A DNA stretch of 64,000 nt. Source: Pseudomonas sp. B21_DOA (GTDB taxonomy: Bacteria > Pseudomonadota > Gammaproteobacteria > Pseudomonadales > Pseudomonadaceae). Positions 18,916-28,532 of the stretch are shown here, piece after piece (the stretch's first letter is position 1; the number at the start of each line of letters is the position of its first letter). Under the pieces are notes generated by a model. That model saw only the letters and a program-made list of their open reading frames with translations. It made no database searches and was not told where the DNA came from. The stretch lies in the NCBI GenBank assembly GCA_030544685.1, contig CP086683.1, positions 2,108,001 to 2,172,000 on the forward strand. The letters run 5' to 3'. Position numbers and translations under genes: made by a program.

Positions 18916-18980
18916 TTCGCGAGCAGGCTCGCTCCCACCTTGAAAATGCGTTCCACTGTGGGAGCGAGCCTGCTCGCGAA
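18916..18980. repeat. REP inverted pair
   Basis: TTCGCGAGCAGGCTCGCTCC and its complement form 23-base arms (18916-18938 and 18958-18980) with 19 bases between them. They lie just after the DUF1289 stop and can form a stable hairpin at the transcript end. Confidence 0.95.
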
Positions 18981-19060
18981 GACGTCGGTCCTGTCACCGC
19001 ACCTATTGGCGCAATACCAGCGCTCAAGTAACCTGTGCGCCACATTTACAGGCCGCCCCC

Positions 19061-19528
19061 ATGATCTTCCTCATCGCCTACATCAGCAGCGTCGTGCTGA
19101 TCAACTTCGCCTTTTCCACCGCACCGCACCTGGACATCATCTGGTCCGCATGGGGCGGCCTGGTGTTCGTGCTGCGCGACATGGTGCAAACGCGCTTCGG
19201 TCATGGCGCGATCGTGGCGATGCTGGCGGCACTGGTGCTTTCCTACATCACCTCTGACCCTTCCATCGCACTGGCCAGTGCCACGGCGTTCGCAGTCTCC
19301 GAATGTATCGACTGGCTGGTATTCAGCATCACCAAGCGGCCGTTGCGCGACCGTCTGTGGATCAGTTCGGCGCTGAGCATTCCGCTGGATACCTTCATCT
19401 TTTTCGGCATGATTGACGCCTTGACGCCGCCGGTGATCATCACCGCGCTGGCCTCCAAGTTCGCTGGTGTCACCGCCGTCTGGCTGATCATGGCCTGGCG
19501 TGATCGCAAACAGGCTGTCGCCAGCTGA
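19061..19528 (+). CDS. VUT-family membrane protein (possible queuosine-precursor transporter)
   Basis: This hydrophobic protein of 155 residues begins MIFLIAYISSVVLINFAF and has about five membrane segments. TAFAVSECIDWLVFSITKRP and SIPLDTFIFFGMIDAL resemble the YhhQ/VUT family, whose best-known members import the queuosine precursors preQ0/preQ1. It is shorter than YhhQ. No preQ1-type riboswitch is recognisable in the 80 bases upstream, so the substrate is uncertain. Confidence 0.75.
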   Translation: MIFLIAYISSVVLINFAFSTAPHLDIIWSAWGGLVFVLRDMVQTRFGHGAIVAMLAALVLSYITSDPSIALASATAFAVSECIDWLVFSITKRPLRDRLWISSALSIPLDTFIFFGMIDALTPPVIITALASKFAGVTAVWLIMAWRDRKQAVAS

Positions 19529-19549
19529 AGCCAAACCCTCGGGTTCATG

Positions 19550-19628
19550 TAAAATGCCGCGCTTTCTCCCCATGGAAAGCGCACTTACGTGGCTTTCCTC
19601 GATGATCCGCTTCCTTTGAGGACCTGAG
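19550..19628 (+). promoter_or_regulatory. Putative purT promoter and leader hairpin
   Basis: A TAAAAT -10-like element near 19550 is followed by GCGCTTTC (19559-19566) and GAAAGCGC (19575-19582). These are a perfect 8-base inverted repeat around an 8-base loop at the expected transcript start. TTTGAGGAC supplies the ribosome binding site before ATG 19629. Confidence 0.4.
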
Positions 19629-20810
19629 ATGACCCGTATCGGAACTCCATTGTCGCCAACCGCGACCCGCGTATTGCTGTGTGGCTGTGGTGAGTTGGGC
19701 AAGGAAGTGGTAATCGAACTGCAGCGCCTGGGCGTTGAAGTGATTGCCGTCGACCGCTACGCCAACGCGCCGGCCATGCAAGTCGCCCATCGCAGCCACG
19801 TGATCAACATGCTCGACGGCGCTGCGTTGCGTGCAGTGATCGAAGCCGAGAAGCCGCACTTCATCGTGCCGGAAATCGAAGCCATCGCCACCGCCACGCT
19901 GGTCGAGCTGGAAGCCGAAGGCTTCACCGTGATCCCTACCGCGCGTGCGGCGCAGCTGACCATGAACCGCGAAGGCATCCGTCGTCTGGCTGCCGAAGAG
20001 CTGGACTTGCCGACCTCGCCGTACCACTTCGCCGACACCTTCGAGGACTACAGCAAAGCCGTTCAGGACCTGGGTTTCCCTTGCGTGGTCAAGCCGGTGA
20101 TGAGTTCGTCGGGCAAGGGCCAGAGCCTGCTGCGCAGCGCCGACGACGTGCAGAAAGCCTGGGATTACGCGCAAGAGGGCGGTCGCGCCGGTAAAGGTCG
20201 GGTGATCATCGAAGGCTTCATCGACTTTGACTACGAAATCACCCTGCTGACCGTGCGCCACATTGGCGGCACCACGTTCTGCGCACCGGTCGGCCACCGT
20301 CAGGAGAAAGGCGACTATCAGGAATCCTGGCAGCCGCAGGCCATGAGCCCGATTGCCCTGGCTGAATCCGAGCGCGTTGCCAAATCAGTCACGGAAGCGC
20401 TGGGTGGCCGTGGTCTGTTCGGCGTCGAGCTGTTCATCAAGGGCGATCAGGTGTGGTTCAGCGAAGTCTCGCCACGGCCGCATGACACCGGCCTGGTCAC
20501 GCTGATTTCCCAGGACCTGTCGCAGTTTGCCCTGCATGCCCGCGCCATTCTCGGCCTGCCGGTGCCGCTGATCCGTCAGTTCGGCCCATCGGCGTCGGCG
20601 GTGATTCTGGTGGAAGGGCAGTCGACCCAGACTGCATTCGCCAATCTGGGCGCTGCGTTGAGCGAGCCGGACACGGCGCTGCGCTTGTTCGGCAAGCCAG
20701 AAGTGAATGGCCAGCGCCGCATGGGCGTGGCGCTGGCGCGGGATGAATCGATCGAGGCCGCGCGTGCCAAGGCGACCCGTGCGTCGCAGGCGGTTGTTGT
20801 CGAGCTGTAA
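19629..20810 (+). CDS. purT: Formate-dependent phosphoribosylglycinamide formyltransferase
   Basis: This ATP-grasp enzyme of 393 residues makes formyl-GAR from GAR, formate and ATP, the alternative to PurN in purine synthesis. ATG at 19629 ([20 protein letters not shown]) leads into the N-terminal nucleotide-binding fold ([18 protein letters not shown]). The ATP-grasp segments [17 protein letters not shown] and [18 protein letters not shown] are intact. The length matches the E. coli enzyme closely. Confidence 0.96.
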   Translation: MTRIGTPLSPTATRVLLCGCGELGKEVVIELQRLGVEVIAVDRYANAPAMQVAHRSHVINMLDGAALRAVIEAEKPHFIVPEIEAIATATLVELEAEGFTVIPTARAAQLTMNREGIRRLAAEELDLPTSPYHFADTFEDYSKAVQDLGFPCVVKPVMSSSGKGQSLLRSADDVQKAWDYAQEGGRAGKGRVIIEGFIDFDYEITLLTVRHIGGTTFCAPVGHRQEKGDYQESWQPQAMSPIALAESERVAKSVTEALGGRGLFGVELFIKGDQVWFSEVSPRPHDTGLVTLISQDLSQFALHARAILGLPVPLIRQFGPSASAVILVEGQSTQTAFANLGAALSEPDTALRLFGKPEVNGQRRMGVALARDESIEAARAKATRASQAVVVEL

Positions 20811-20828
20811 ACCGAGTTGCGGCATACA

Positions 20829-20893
20829 TTCGCGAGCAGGCTCGCTCCCACATTTGGAATGCATTTCTCTGTGGGAGCGAGCCTGCTCGCGAA
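20829..20893. repeat. REP inverted pair
   Basis: Arms at 20829-20851 and 20871-20893 carry the same 23-base sequence as the other REP pairs. They lie between the convergent purT and MFS genes, where the hairpin may serve as a shared transcript end. Confidence 0.95.
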
Positions 20894-20908
20894 ACTCTTG
20901 ATCTTCTG

Positions 20909-22225
20909 TCAGGCAACCTGATTCAGATCGTTGTTGCGCGTCTCCTTCAAGCAGAGCACCGCAATCAGACTCAACACCGCCGCCGCCGACACATACCCGC
21001 CGACGTAGCTCAACCCACCCATCGCCACCAGTTTCTGCGCAAAGAACGGCGCCGCCGAGGCTCCGACGATCCCGCCGAGGTTGTACGCCGCCGAAGCGCC
21101 GGTGTAACGCACATGGGTCGGAAACAGCTCAGGCAACAGCGCGCCCATTGGTGCGAATGTCACGCCCATCAAAAACAGCTCGATGCACAGAAACAGCGCC
21201 ACGCCCCAGGTCGAGCCCTGCGTCAGCAATGGCTCCATCAGAAACCCAGACAGAATCGCCAGCACGCCACCGATGATCAGCACCGGTTTGCGCCCGTAAC
21301 GGTCGCTGGCCCAGGCTGACAATGGCGTCGCTGCGGCCATGAACAACACGGCAAAGCACAGCAGGCCAAGGAAAGTCTCGCGGCTGTAACCCAGCGTCGA
21401 TACGCCATAGCTCAGGGAAAACACCGTCGAGATATAGAACAGCGCATAGCAGACCACCATCGCCGCCGCACCGAGCAGGGTCGGCGCCCAGTATTGGCTG
21501 AACAACTCGACCAGCGGCACTTTGACCCGCTCCTGACGGGCGATCGAATTGGCGAACACTGGCGTTTCATGCAATTTGAGGCGCACATACAGGCCGACCA
21601 TCACCAGCGCCGCGCTGAGCAGAAACGGAATGCGCCAGCCCCAGCTGCGGAACTGTTCGTCATCCAGGGTCATGGCGAGGGTCAGGAACAGCCCGTTGGC
21701 GGCAAGAAAACCAATCGATGGCCCGAGCTGCGGGAACATGCCGAACCACGCGCGTTTGCCCTTCGGCGCGTTTTCCGTGGCCAGCAGCGCCGCACCGCCC
21801 CATTCGCCGCCGAGGCCCAAGCCCTGACCGAAACGCAGTACACACAGCAGAATCGGCGCCCAGGCACCAATGCTGTCGTAGCCAGGTAATACGCCAATCA
21901 AGGTGGTGCACACGCCCATCAACAGCAGCGAGGCGACCAGCGTCGACTTTCGACCGATGCGGTCGCCGAAGTGGCCAAACAGCGCCGAGCCCAGTGGTCG
22001 GGCGAGGAAGGCAATGCCGAAAGTGAGAAACGCCGAAAGCATCTGCGCCGTGCCGGAGGTCTGCGGAAAGAACACCGGCCCGATCACCAGCGCCGCAGCA
22101 GTGGCGTAAACGTAGAAGTCGTAGAACTCGATCGCGGTCCCGATGAAGCTGGCCGTGGCCACGCGCGTGGCGGAATTGGTCGGCGGAGCAGGCGCGGTTT
22201 CGCTGTAAGCGGTATGGGTCGTCAT
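20909..22225 (-). CDS. MFS transporter, metabolite:H+ symporter (MHS) family
   Basis: This membrane protein of 438 residues has about twelve segments. I choose ATG 22225 (MTTHTAYSETAPAPPT), with AGGGAT eight bases upstream. The ATG at 22246 has a ribosome site too close to it. The family hallmark TASFIGTAIEFYDFYVYATA opens the first segment. The MFS motif RPLGSALFGHFGDRIGRKST follows, and GASAAYNLGGIVGASAAP lies in the C-terminal half. The class includes shikimate, proline/betaine and dicarboxylate symporters. The substrate cannot be read from the sequence. Confidence 0.9.
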   Translation of the reverse strand: MTTHTAYSETAPAPPTNSATRVATASFIGTAIEFYDFYVYATAAALVIGPVFFPQTSGTAQMLSAFLTFGIAFLARPLGSALFGHFGDRIGRKSTLVASLLLMGVCTTLIGVLPGYDSIGAWAPILLCVLRFGQGLGLGGEWGGAALLATENAPKGKRAWFGMFPQLGPSIGFLAANGLFLTLAMTLDDEQFRSWGWRIPFLLSAALVMVGLYVRLKLHETPVFANSIARQERVKVPLVELFSQYWAPTLLGAAAMVVCYALFYISTVFSLSYGVSTLGYSRETFLGLLCFAVLFMAAATPLSAWASDRYGRKPVLIIGGVLAILSGFLMEPLLTQGSTWGVALFLCIELFLMGVTFAPMGALLPELFPTHVRYTGASAAYNLGGIVGASAAPFFAQKLVAMGGLSYVGGYVSAAAVLSLIAVLCLKETRNNDLNQVA

Positions 22226-22449
22226 GCGGTGATCCCTGACAGTCATGAGCTCCAGTGGAGCGAATTATTATGGTCGAACACCCAGGGATGTGGGGTAGGG
22301 CGCGAGCGCTGTTTCGAGTAGGAACAGTCGTCGGTTTTTGGCGGAAACGGTCGGGATCCAGGTAGTGCCGGGTAAGCACGGGGAGCGACGGCGCTTGGGT
22401 AAGCGCCTCGATTATAGGAAGGGGCTAACGATCAAACAAGCGCAAAAGA

Positions 22450-22505
22450 TCGCAGGGCAGGAGCTGCCGAAGGCTCGGGCCGCGATCGGACGATCTTTTG
22501 ATCTT
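22450..22505. repeat. Damaged GTAGGAGCTGCCG-type repeat
   Basis: GCAGGAGCTGCCGAAGGCTC followed by GATCTTTTGATCTTC is an imperfect copy of the repeat at 1475 and 16179, with an extra GGGCCGCGATCGGAC segment inside. The rest of 22226-22505 shows no gene. Confidence 0.5.
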
Positions 22506-23747
22506 CTATCGGGCAGACACTAAAGCAGGTACCGATGAGGTCAGCCAGATCAACACCTTGCTCACCCGGTTCTCCTCGGTCTCGAGGATTTCCAGTCGAT
22601 AACGCCCGATCTTCAGGCACACCGCGCTTTCCGGAATGGTTTCCAGCGCTTCGGTGACCAGGCCGTTGAGCGTCTTCGGCCCGTCGCTTGGCAGGTGCCA
22701 GCCCAGGCACTTGTTCAGGTCGCGGATCGATGCGGCGCCATCGATCACCATACGCCCGTCGATCTGGGGATGAATGTGCGGATTGTCGAGGCTGTGCTCG
22801 CTTTCGAATTCGCCGACGATCTCTTCGAGAATGTCTTCAAGGGTGACGATGCCCAGCACTTCACCGTACTCGTCCACGACCATGCCGAGGCGGCGTTGCT
22901 GCTTGTGGAAGTTCAGCAGCTGCAGTTGCAGCGGCGTGCTTTCCGGGACGAAGTAGGGCTCGTAGCTGGCGGCCAGCAGTGCCTCGCGGGTTAATCCACC
23001 GTTGCTGAGCAAATGACCGATCTGACGGGTGTTGAGCACCGCTTCGACCTGATTGATGTCGCTGTGAAACACCGGCAGACGCGTGCGCTTGTTCTCGCGC
23101 AGTTGCTCGATGATCTCTTCGATCGAATCGTCGAGGTTAATGCCGTCGACGTCACTGCGCGGCACCAGAATGTCGTTGACCGTGATGTTGTCCAGCGCAT
23201 GAATGCCCGATACCGGATGGCTGCGCACCGGATGTTCGTGATCATCATCGTGATCGGCCGGCAACTCGTCCTCGCTCTGTTGCACCACCTGCGCCTTGCG
23301 CGTAAACGGGGTCATCAACAGAGCGCTGACCCGGCTGAACAGCCATGCGAACGGATAAACGATTTTCATCGGCACGGCCAGCAGGGCATTGCCGAACGCC
23401 AGCACGGCGTCGGGATAGCGCCGGGCCACGGTGCGCGGGAAATAATCGGCGAACACCAGAAGGATGCCACCGGCGCCCAGGCAGGCCACCCAAGGGCCGT
23501 TTTCTTCGCAGAGGAAAATCGCCAGCAGCGTCGCGAGGATCACTGCGAGGGCGCGGCACAACGTATTGCAGAGGATCAGGCTGTCGAGCGGGAAGTTCAG
23601 CTTCGCCAGCGGTTTATCGCTGGCGCGCGAGGCGATACGTTGCGCGAGCAGGTGTTGCTGCGCGATTTCGACGGCGGTAAACAGCCCTGACCATAAAATC
23701 AGCAGGACAAATACCGCGAGCATCGGCCCTATGGGCAAACCGTCCAT
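22506..23747 (-). CDS. CNNM/CorC-family membrane protein with CBS pair
   Basis: This protein of 413 residues starts MDGLPIGPMLAVFVLLILWS. An N-terminal CNNM (DUF21) membrane domain has about four segments. Two CBS domains follow (NDILVPRSDVDGINLDDSIE and RRLGMVVDEYGEVLGIVTLE), then the C-terminal CorC/HlyC domain (IDGRMVIDGAASIRDLNKCL). Proteins of this family are linked to magnesium and cobalt efflux. It starts 12 bases after the ypjD-like stop, so the two form an operon. Confidence 0.88.
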   Translation of the reverse strand: MDGLPIGPMLAVFVLLILWSGLFTAVEIAQQHLLAQRIASRASDKPLAKLNFPLDSLILCNTLCRALAVILATLLAIFLCEENGPWVACLGAGGILLVFADYFPRTVARRYPDAVLAFGNALLAVPMKIVYPFAWLFSRVSALLMTPFTRKAQVVQQSEDELPADHDDDHEHPVRSHPVSGIHALDNITVNDILVPRSDVDGINLDDSIEEIIEQLRENKRTRLPVFHSDINQVEAVLNTRQIGHLLSNGGLTREALLAASYEPYFVPESTPLQLQLLNFHKQQRRLGMVVDEYGEVLGIVTLEDILEEIVGEFESEHSLDNPHIHPQIDGRMVIDGAASIRDLNKCLGWHLPSDGPKTLNGLVTEALETIPESAVCLKIGRYRLEILETEENRVSKVLIWLTSSVPALVSAR

Positions 23748-23759
23748 TTATGCCGCCCG

Positions 23760-24572
23760 TCAGATGTGCAGAATGTATTCACGAACCAGTTTGCTGCCGA
23801 AGTACGCCAGCATCAGCAGGCAGAAACCGGCGAGGGTCCAGCGAATCGCCTTGTGGCCACGCCAGCCCAGACGATTGCGACCCCACAACAGCACGCTGAA
23901 GACGATCCATGCCAGACAGGCCAGCAAGGTCTTGTGCACCAGATGCTGAGCAAACAGGTTCTCGACGAACAGCCAGCCGGAAATCAGCGACAGCGACAGC
24001 AGCGTCCAGCCGGCCCAGAGAAAGCCGAACAGCAGGCTTTCCATGGTTTGCAGGGGCGGGAAGTTCTTGATCAGCCCGGACGGGTGCTTGTGCTTGAGCT
24101 GATGGTCCTGAACCAGCAGCAGCAATGCCTGAAACACGGCGATGGTGAACATGCCGTAGGCGAGGATCGACAATAGAATGTGGGCGAGGATGCCCGGCTC
24201 TTCGTCGATGATCTGCACCGTGCCGGTCGGCGCGAACTGCGCCAGCAATACCGTGATCGCGCCCAGCGGGAACAGCAGCACCAGCAGGTTTTCCACGGGG
24301 ATCCGTGAACAGGCGAGCAGGGTCAGGGCGATTACTGCGGCGGCGATCAGGCTCGAGGCGCTGAAGAAGTCCAGGCCGAGGCCGATCGGGGTCAACAGAT
24401 GCGTGAGCAGGCTGGCGCCGTGGGCGAGCACGGCGAACACGCCGAGGCTGACCAGCAGGCGCCTGTTCGCCTTGGCGCCGGTGGCCAGGCGGGTGCTTTG
24501 ATAGACGGTCGCAGCGGCATAGAGCAGGGCGGCGGCGAGGGTGGTCAGCAAACTGGGTGACAAGGGGAGCAT
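23760..24572 (-). CDS. ypjD: Cytochrome c assembly (CcmC/YpjD-like) inner membrane protein
   Basis: This protein of 270 residues has about eight membrane segments. ATG at 24572 gives MLPLSPSLLTTLAAALLYAA with GGGAG-like bases upstream. The longer frame to 24746 runs into the ffh promoter and is not hydrophobic. It carries the CcmC/CcsA-type segment (ILAHILLSILAYGMFTIAVF and SGWLFVENLFAQHLVHKT). Its position divergent from ffh and upstream of the corC-like gene matches other gammaproteobacteria. Its exact role is unknown. Confidence 0.85.
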   Translation of the reverse strand: MLPLSPSLLTTLAAALLYAAATVYQSTRLATGAKANRRLLVSLGVFAVLAHGASLLTHLLTPIGLGLDFFSASSLIAAAVIALTLLACSRIPVENLLVLLFPLGAITVLLAQFAPTGTVQIIDEEPGILAHILLSILAYGMFTIAVFQALLLLVQDHQLKHKHPSGLIKNFPPLQTMESLLFGFLWAGWTLLSLSLISGWLFVENLFAQHLVHKTLLACLAWIVFSVLLWGRNRLGWRGHKAIRWTLAGFCLLMLAYFGSKLVREYILHI

Positions 24573-24679
24573 AAATCCTGTTAGGCGAGCCCGAAAGGCG
24601 CTGAGTTTGGCATAGAACCGCCACGGCACGAAAGACTCCGCAAGCTGACGGCGAGGTGTCCGCCGGCCGCAGTCTTCGC

Positions 24680-24685
24680 TATAAT
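24680..24685 (+). promoter_or_regulatory. ffh promoter -10 element
   Basis: A consensus TATAAT sits 98 bases upstream of the ffh start in the intergenic region divergent from ypjD. A matching -35 hexamer is poor. Confidence 0.5.
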
Positions 24686-24782
24686 CCGCGACCTGCCCAC
24701 GCCGCAGGCTCGCCGAGCACATGTTGATTCCGGTCTGGGCCGCCATTATCCCGGTTCGTACAGGGCCTGAAAGGATCGCGCA

Positions 24783-26159
24783 ATGTTTGAAAACTTAACC
24801 GACCGTCTCTCGCAGACGCTGCGCCATGTCACCGGCAAGGCGAAGCTGACCGAGGACAATATCAAAGACACCCTGCGTGAAGTGCGCATGGCGTTGCTCG
24901 AAGCTGACGTCGCACTGCCGGTGGTCAAGGACTTCGTCAATTCGGTCAAGGAGCGCGCTGTCGGCACCGAGGTGTCGCGCAGCCTGACGCCGGGCCAGGC
25001 ATTCGTGAAGATCGTCCAGGCCGAACTCGAAAGCCTGATGGGCGCGGCCAACGAAGACCTCAACCTGAGTGCCGTTCCGCCAGCCGTGATTCTGATGGCC
25101 GGTCTGCAGGGCGCGGGTAAAACCACCACCGCCGGCAAACTGGCGCGCTTCCTTAAAGAGCGCAAGAAGAAGTCGGTCATGGTTGTTTCGGCGGACATCT
25201 ACCGTCCGGCGGCGATCAAGCAACTGGAAACCCTGGCCAACGACATCGGCGTGACGTTCTTCCCGTCCGACCTGAGCCAGAAGCCGGTCGACATCGCCAA
25301 TGCGGCTATTAAAGAAGCCAAACTGAAATTCATCGACGTGGTCATCGTCGACACCGCCGGTCGTCTGCACATCGACGAAGAGATGATGGGCGAGATCAAG
25401 GCGCTGCACGCCGCGATCAACCCGGTCGAAACCCTGTTCGTGGTTGACGCCATGACCGGTCAGGACGCCGCCAACACGGCCAAGGCCTTCGGCGATGCAC
25501 TGCCGCTCACCGGTGTGATCCTGACCAAGGTAGACGGCGACGCCCGTGGCGGTGCCGCACTGTCGGTGCGCGCCATCACCGGCAAGCCGATCAAGTTCAT
25601 CGGTATGGGCGAGAAGAGCGAAGCGCTCGATCCGTTCCACCCTGAGCGTATCGCCTCGCGGATCCTCGGCATGGGCGACGTGCTCAGCCTGATCGAACAG
25701 GCCGAAGCGACGCTGGACAAGGACAAGGCCGACAAACTGGCCAAGAAGCTGAAAAAGGGCAAGGGCTTCGATCTCGAAGACTTCCGCGATCAGTTGCAAC
25801 AAATGAAGAGCATGGGCGGCCTCGGCGGCCTCATGGACAAACTGCCGAGCATCGGCGGCGTCAACCTGTCGCAGATGGGCAATGCCCAGAACGCCGCAGA
25901 GAAGCAGTTCAAGCAGATGGAAGCCATCATCAATTCCATGACGCCGGCCGAGCGCCGCGACCCTGAGCTGATCAGCGGTTCGCGCAAGCGCCGGATCGCC
26001 ATGGGTTCCGGCACGCAGGTGCAGGACATCGGCCGCTTGATCAAGCAACACAAGCAGATGCAGAAAATGATGAAGAAATTCACCGCCAAGGGCGGTATGG
26101 CAAAAATGATGCGCGGCATGGGCGGTATGTTGCCCGGCGGCGGCATGCCGAAAATGTGA
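24783..26159 (+). CDS. ffh: Signal recognition particle GTPase
   Basis: This protein of 458 residues is the essential SRP54 homologue that binds 4.5S RNA and brings membrane-protein ribosomes to FtsY. The N domain is followed by the G domain motifs MAGLQGAGKTTTAGKLA, DTAGRLHIDEEMM and TKVDGDARGGAAL. The C-terminal M domain is Met-rich (QMQKMMKKFTAKGGMAKMMR) and contains the RNA-binding SGSRKRRIAMGSG. It lies upstream of rpsP, with its own promoter region between them. Confidence 0.98.
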   Translation: MFENLTDRLSQTLRHVTGKAKLTEDNIKDTLREVRMALLEADVALPVVKDFVNSVKERAVGTEVSRSLTPGQAFVKIVQAELESLMGAANEDLNLSAVPPAVILMAGLQGAGKTTTAGKLARFLKERKKKSVMVVSADIYRPAAIKQLETLANDIGVTFFPSDLSQKPVDIANAAIKEAKLKFIDVVIVDTAGRLHIDEEMMGEIKALHAAINPVETLFVVDAMTGQDAANTAKAFGDALPLTGVILTKVDGDARGGAALSVRAITGKPIKFIGMGEKSEALDPFHPERIASRILGMGDVLSLIEQAEATLDKDKADKLAKKLKKGKGFDLEDFRDQLQQMKSMGGLGGLMDKLPSIGGVNLSQMGNAQNAAEKQFKQMEAIINSMTPAERRDPELISGSRKRRIAMGSGTQVQDIGRLIKQHKQMQKMMKKFTAKGGMAKMMRGMGGMLPGGGMPKM

Positions 26160-26320
26160 GACAGGACACCAAGACTTCGCCGGTCGTCGCACCGGCGCAG
26201 ACCCTGCAAGGACGCAGGATCAACAGCAAACCCGCACTCGGCGGGAGCTGACTGGCCGTTTTTAATGACGGCTCTCTATGCAAATCTGCACGGCATGCCA
26301 TGGGCGCCGGAAAAAGTCAT

Positions 26321-26348
26321 TTGCAAAAGTCCGGATATTCCTTAGAAT
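26321..26348 (+). promoter_or_regulatory. rpsP operon promoter
   Basis: TTGCAA (26321-26326), 16 bases and TAGAAT (26343-26348) make a good sigma-70 promoter about 70 bases before rpsP. Confidence 0.6.
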
Positions 26349-26420
26349 ATGCGGCCTTTCGGGCACCCATGCCCGCTGTGCATTTAGATTTGCAGCACCG
26401 ACTACAGGAACGATGTTCAC

Positions 26421-26672
26421 ATGCTAACAATCCGTCTTGCCCTTGGCGGCTCCAAAAAGCGCCCGTTTTACCACCTGACCGTAACCGACTCGCGTAACCC
26501 GCGTGACGGCTCCCACAAAGAACAGGTTGGTTTCTTCAACCCTGTTGCCCGTGGTCAGGAAATTCGTCTGTCCGTGAACCAAGAGCGCGTTGCCTACTGG
26601 CTGAGCGTTGGTGCACAACCTTCTGAGCGTGTTGCTCAGTTGTTGAAGGAATCTGCCAAGGCTGCGGCCTGA
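26421..26672 (+). CDS. rpsP: 30S ribosomal protein S16
   Basis: This protein of 83 residues begins [20 protein letters not shown], the family's diagnostic N-terminus, and ends in a short Ala-rich tail. It is first in the rpsP-rimM-trmD-rplS operon. rimM begins six bases after its stop. Confidence 0.98.
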   Translation: MLTIRLALGGSKKRPFYHLTVTDSRNPRDGSHKEQVGFFNPVARGQEIRLSVNQERVAYWLSVGAQPSERVAQLLKESAKAAA

Positions 26673-26677
26673 GCAAT

Positions 26678-27214
26678 ATGAACGCGACGCCAGCCCCTGC
26701 CGATGATTTGATCGTTATTGGCAAAATTTATTCTGTTCATGGCGTTCGCGGCGAAGTGAAGGTTTATTCCTTTACTGATCCGACTGAAAACCTGTTGCAG
26801 TACAAAACCTGGACGCTCAAGCGCGAAGGCAATGTCAAACAGGTCGAGCTGGTCAGTGGACGCGGGAGCGACAAGTTCCTGGTCGCCAAGCTCAAGGGTC
26901 TCGATGATCGTGAAGAAGCTCGTCTTCTGGCCGGTTATGAGATCTGCGTGCCGCGCAACCTGTTCGCTGAATTGACCGAAGGTGAGTACTACTGGTACCA
27001 GCTGGAAGGTCTGAAGGTCATCGACACCCTTGGGCAACTGCTCGGGAAAATCGATCATCTTCTGGAAACCGGCGCCAATGATGTAATGGTCGTCAAGCCT
27101 TGCGCTGGCAGCCTGGATGATCGCGAACGCCTGTTGCCCTATACGGAGCAATGCGTGTTGGCCGTCGACCTGGAAGCGGGCGAGATGAAGGTGGATTGGG
27201 ACGCGGACTTCTGA
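26678..27214 (+). CDS. rimM: 16S rRNA processing protein RimM
   Basis: This protein of 178 residues binds S19 and helps mature the 30S head. [20 protein letters not shown] is the conserved N-terminal motif, and the PRC-barrel half contains [15 protein letters not shown]. It lies between rpsP and trmD with almost no spacing. Confidence 0.97.
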   Translation: MNATPAPADDLIVIGKIYSVHGVRGEVKVYSFTDPTENLLQYKTWTLKREGNVKQVELVSGRGSDKFLVAKLKGLDDREEARLLAGYEICVPRNLFAELTEGEYYWYQLEGLKVIDTLGQLLGKIDHLLETGANDVMVVKPCAGSLDDRERLLPYTEQCVLAVDLEAGEMKVDWDADF

Positions 27215-27216
27215 AC

Positions 27217-27968
27217 GTGGCTAACTTGCGCGTAGAAGTGATCAGTTTGTTTCCCGAGATGTTTTCCGCCATTGGCGATTACGGCATCACCAGTCGTGCG
27301 GTCAAACAGGGGCTCTTGCAGCTGACCTGTTGGAATCCGCGAGATTACACGACGGATCGGCATCACACTGTGGACGATCGCCCGTTTGGCGGTGGTCCGG
27401 GCATGGTGATGAAGATCAAGCCCCTGGAAGATGCGCTGGCTCAGGCCAAGGCAGCAGCCGGGGAGGCGGCGAAGGTGATTTACCTGTCCCCCAAGGCCGT
27501 CAACTGACTCAGTCGGCGGTACGCGAGCTGGCACAATCGGATGCATTGATCCTGATTGCCGGCCGCTACGAAGGCATTGACGAGCGCTTTATTGAGGCTC
27601 ATGTCGATGAAGAGTGGTCGATTGGCGACTATGTACTGTCTGGCGGCGAGCTGCCGGCCATGGTCCTGATCGATGCGGTTACACGACTGCTGCCTGGAGC
27701 TTTAGGGCATGCGGATTCCGCTGAGGAAGATTCCTTTACGGATGGTCTGCTGGATTGCCCGCACTACACCCGACCGGAGGTGTATGCGGATCAGCGTGTT
27801 CCCGACGTGTTGCTGAGTGGCAATCACGCGCATATCCGGCGTTGGCGTTTACAGCAGTCCCTTGGTCGGACCTATGAACGACGCGCCGATCTTCTGGAAA
27901 GCCGCTCGCTTTCTGGAGAAGAGAAGAAGCTGCTCGAGGAATACATCCGCGAGCGGGACGATAGTTAA
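27217..27968 (+). CDS. trmD: tRNA (guanine-37-N1)-methyltransferase (one frameshift)
   Basis: This is the essential SPOUT enzyme that makes m1G37 in tRNA. GTG at 27217, two bases after the rimM stop, gives [16 protein letters not shown]. The first half has [14 protein letters not shown]. The second half has [17 protein letters not shown], with the trefoil-knot SAM loop, and [20 protein letters not shown]. The halves are in different frames. One extra C in the C5 run at 27488-27492 yields [17 protein letters not shown], a perfect family match. Since the gene is essential, the break is almost certainly a sequencing error. Confidence 0.95.
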
Positions 27969-28013
27969 CAACGTATCGATGGTAGATCGAACGATTTACC
28001 TTAGGAGCACAGC

Positions 28014-28364
28014 ATGACCAACAAAATCATCCTTGCACTCGAAGCAGAGCAGATGACCAAAGAAATCCCTACCTTCGCCCCAGGCGACACTATTGTCGTT
28101 CAGGTGAAAGTGAAGGAAGGCGATCGTTCCCGTCTGCAAGCGTTCGAAGGCGTTGTCATCGCCAAGCGTAACCGCGGCGTGAACAGTGCGTTCACCGTTC
28201 GTAAAATCTCCAACGGTGTTGGCGTAGAACGTACTTTCCAGACCTACTCCCCGCAGATCGACAGCATGGCTGTCAAACGTCGCGGTGACGTACGTAAAGC
28301 CAAGCTGTACTACCTGCGCGACCTGTCGGGTAAAGCAGCACGCATCAAGGAAAAACTGGCTTAA
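28014..28364 (+). CDS. rplS: 50S ribosomal protein L19
   Basis: This protein of 116 residues contains [20 protein letters not shown] and [18 protein letters not shown]. Its start has a strong AGGAG. It is the last gene of the rpsP operon and is followed by a terminator. Confidence 0.98.
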
Positions 28365-28382
28365 GCCCAGCTTCCGATGCAG

Positions 28383-28409
28383 AAAAAGCAGCCTACGGGC
28401 TGCTTTTTT
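28383..28409 (+). terminator. Terminator of the rpsP-rplS operon
   Basis: AAAAAGCAGCC pairs with GGGCTGCTTTTTT around a four-base loop (TACG), 19 bases after the rplS stop. Confidence 0.92.
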
Positions 28410-28468
28410 GTTGCCCGGGATTTGTGCTGCAAGGATCTTCAGTCTGTCTGTGACCGAGTCGCGGCCTG

Positions 28469-28523
28469 CGCGAGCAGGCTCGCTCCCACAGGAGTCCGAA
28501 TATGGGAGCGAGCCTGCTCGCGA
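28469..28523. repeat. REP inverted pair
   Basis: CGCGAGCAGGCTCGCTCCCA (28469-28488) and its complement (28503-28523) lie between rplS and the antiporter gene, which converge. Confidence 0.93.
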
Positions 28524-28532
28524 ATCGCTCTG

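Noticed and set aside
18981..19060. preQ1 riboswitch upstream of the VUT gene
   Set aside because: No preQ1-I or preQ1-II sequence signature could be found.
24795..26192. 465-codon antisense ORF opposite ffh
   Set aside because: It is a shadow of high-GC codon usage. Similar antisense frames lie opposite hom, thrC, recJ and opgD, none with family features.
27480..27500. Programmed ribosomal frameshift in trmD
   Set aside because: No known case in this family, no slippery heptamer with a downstream structure, and the same defect recurs in unrelated genes.
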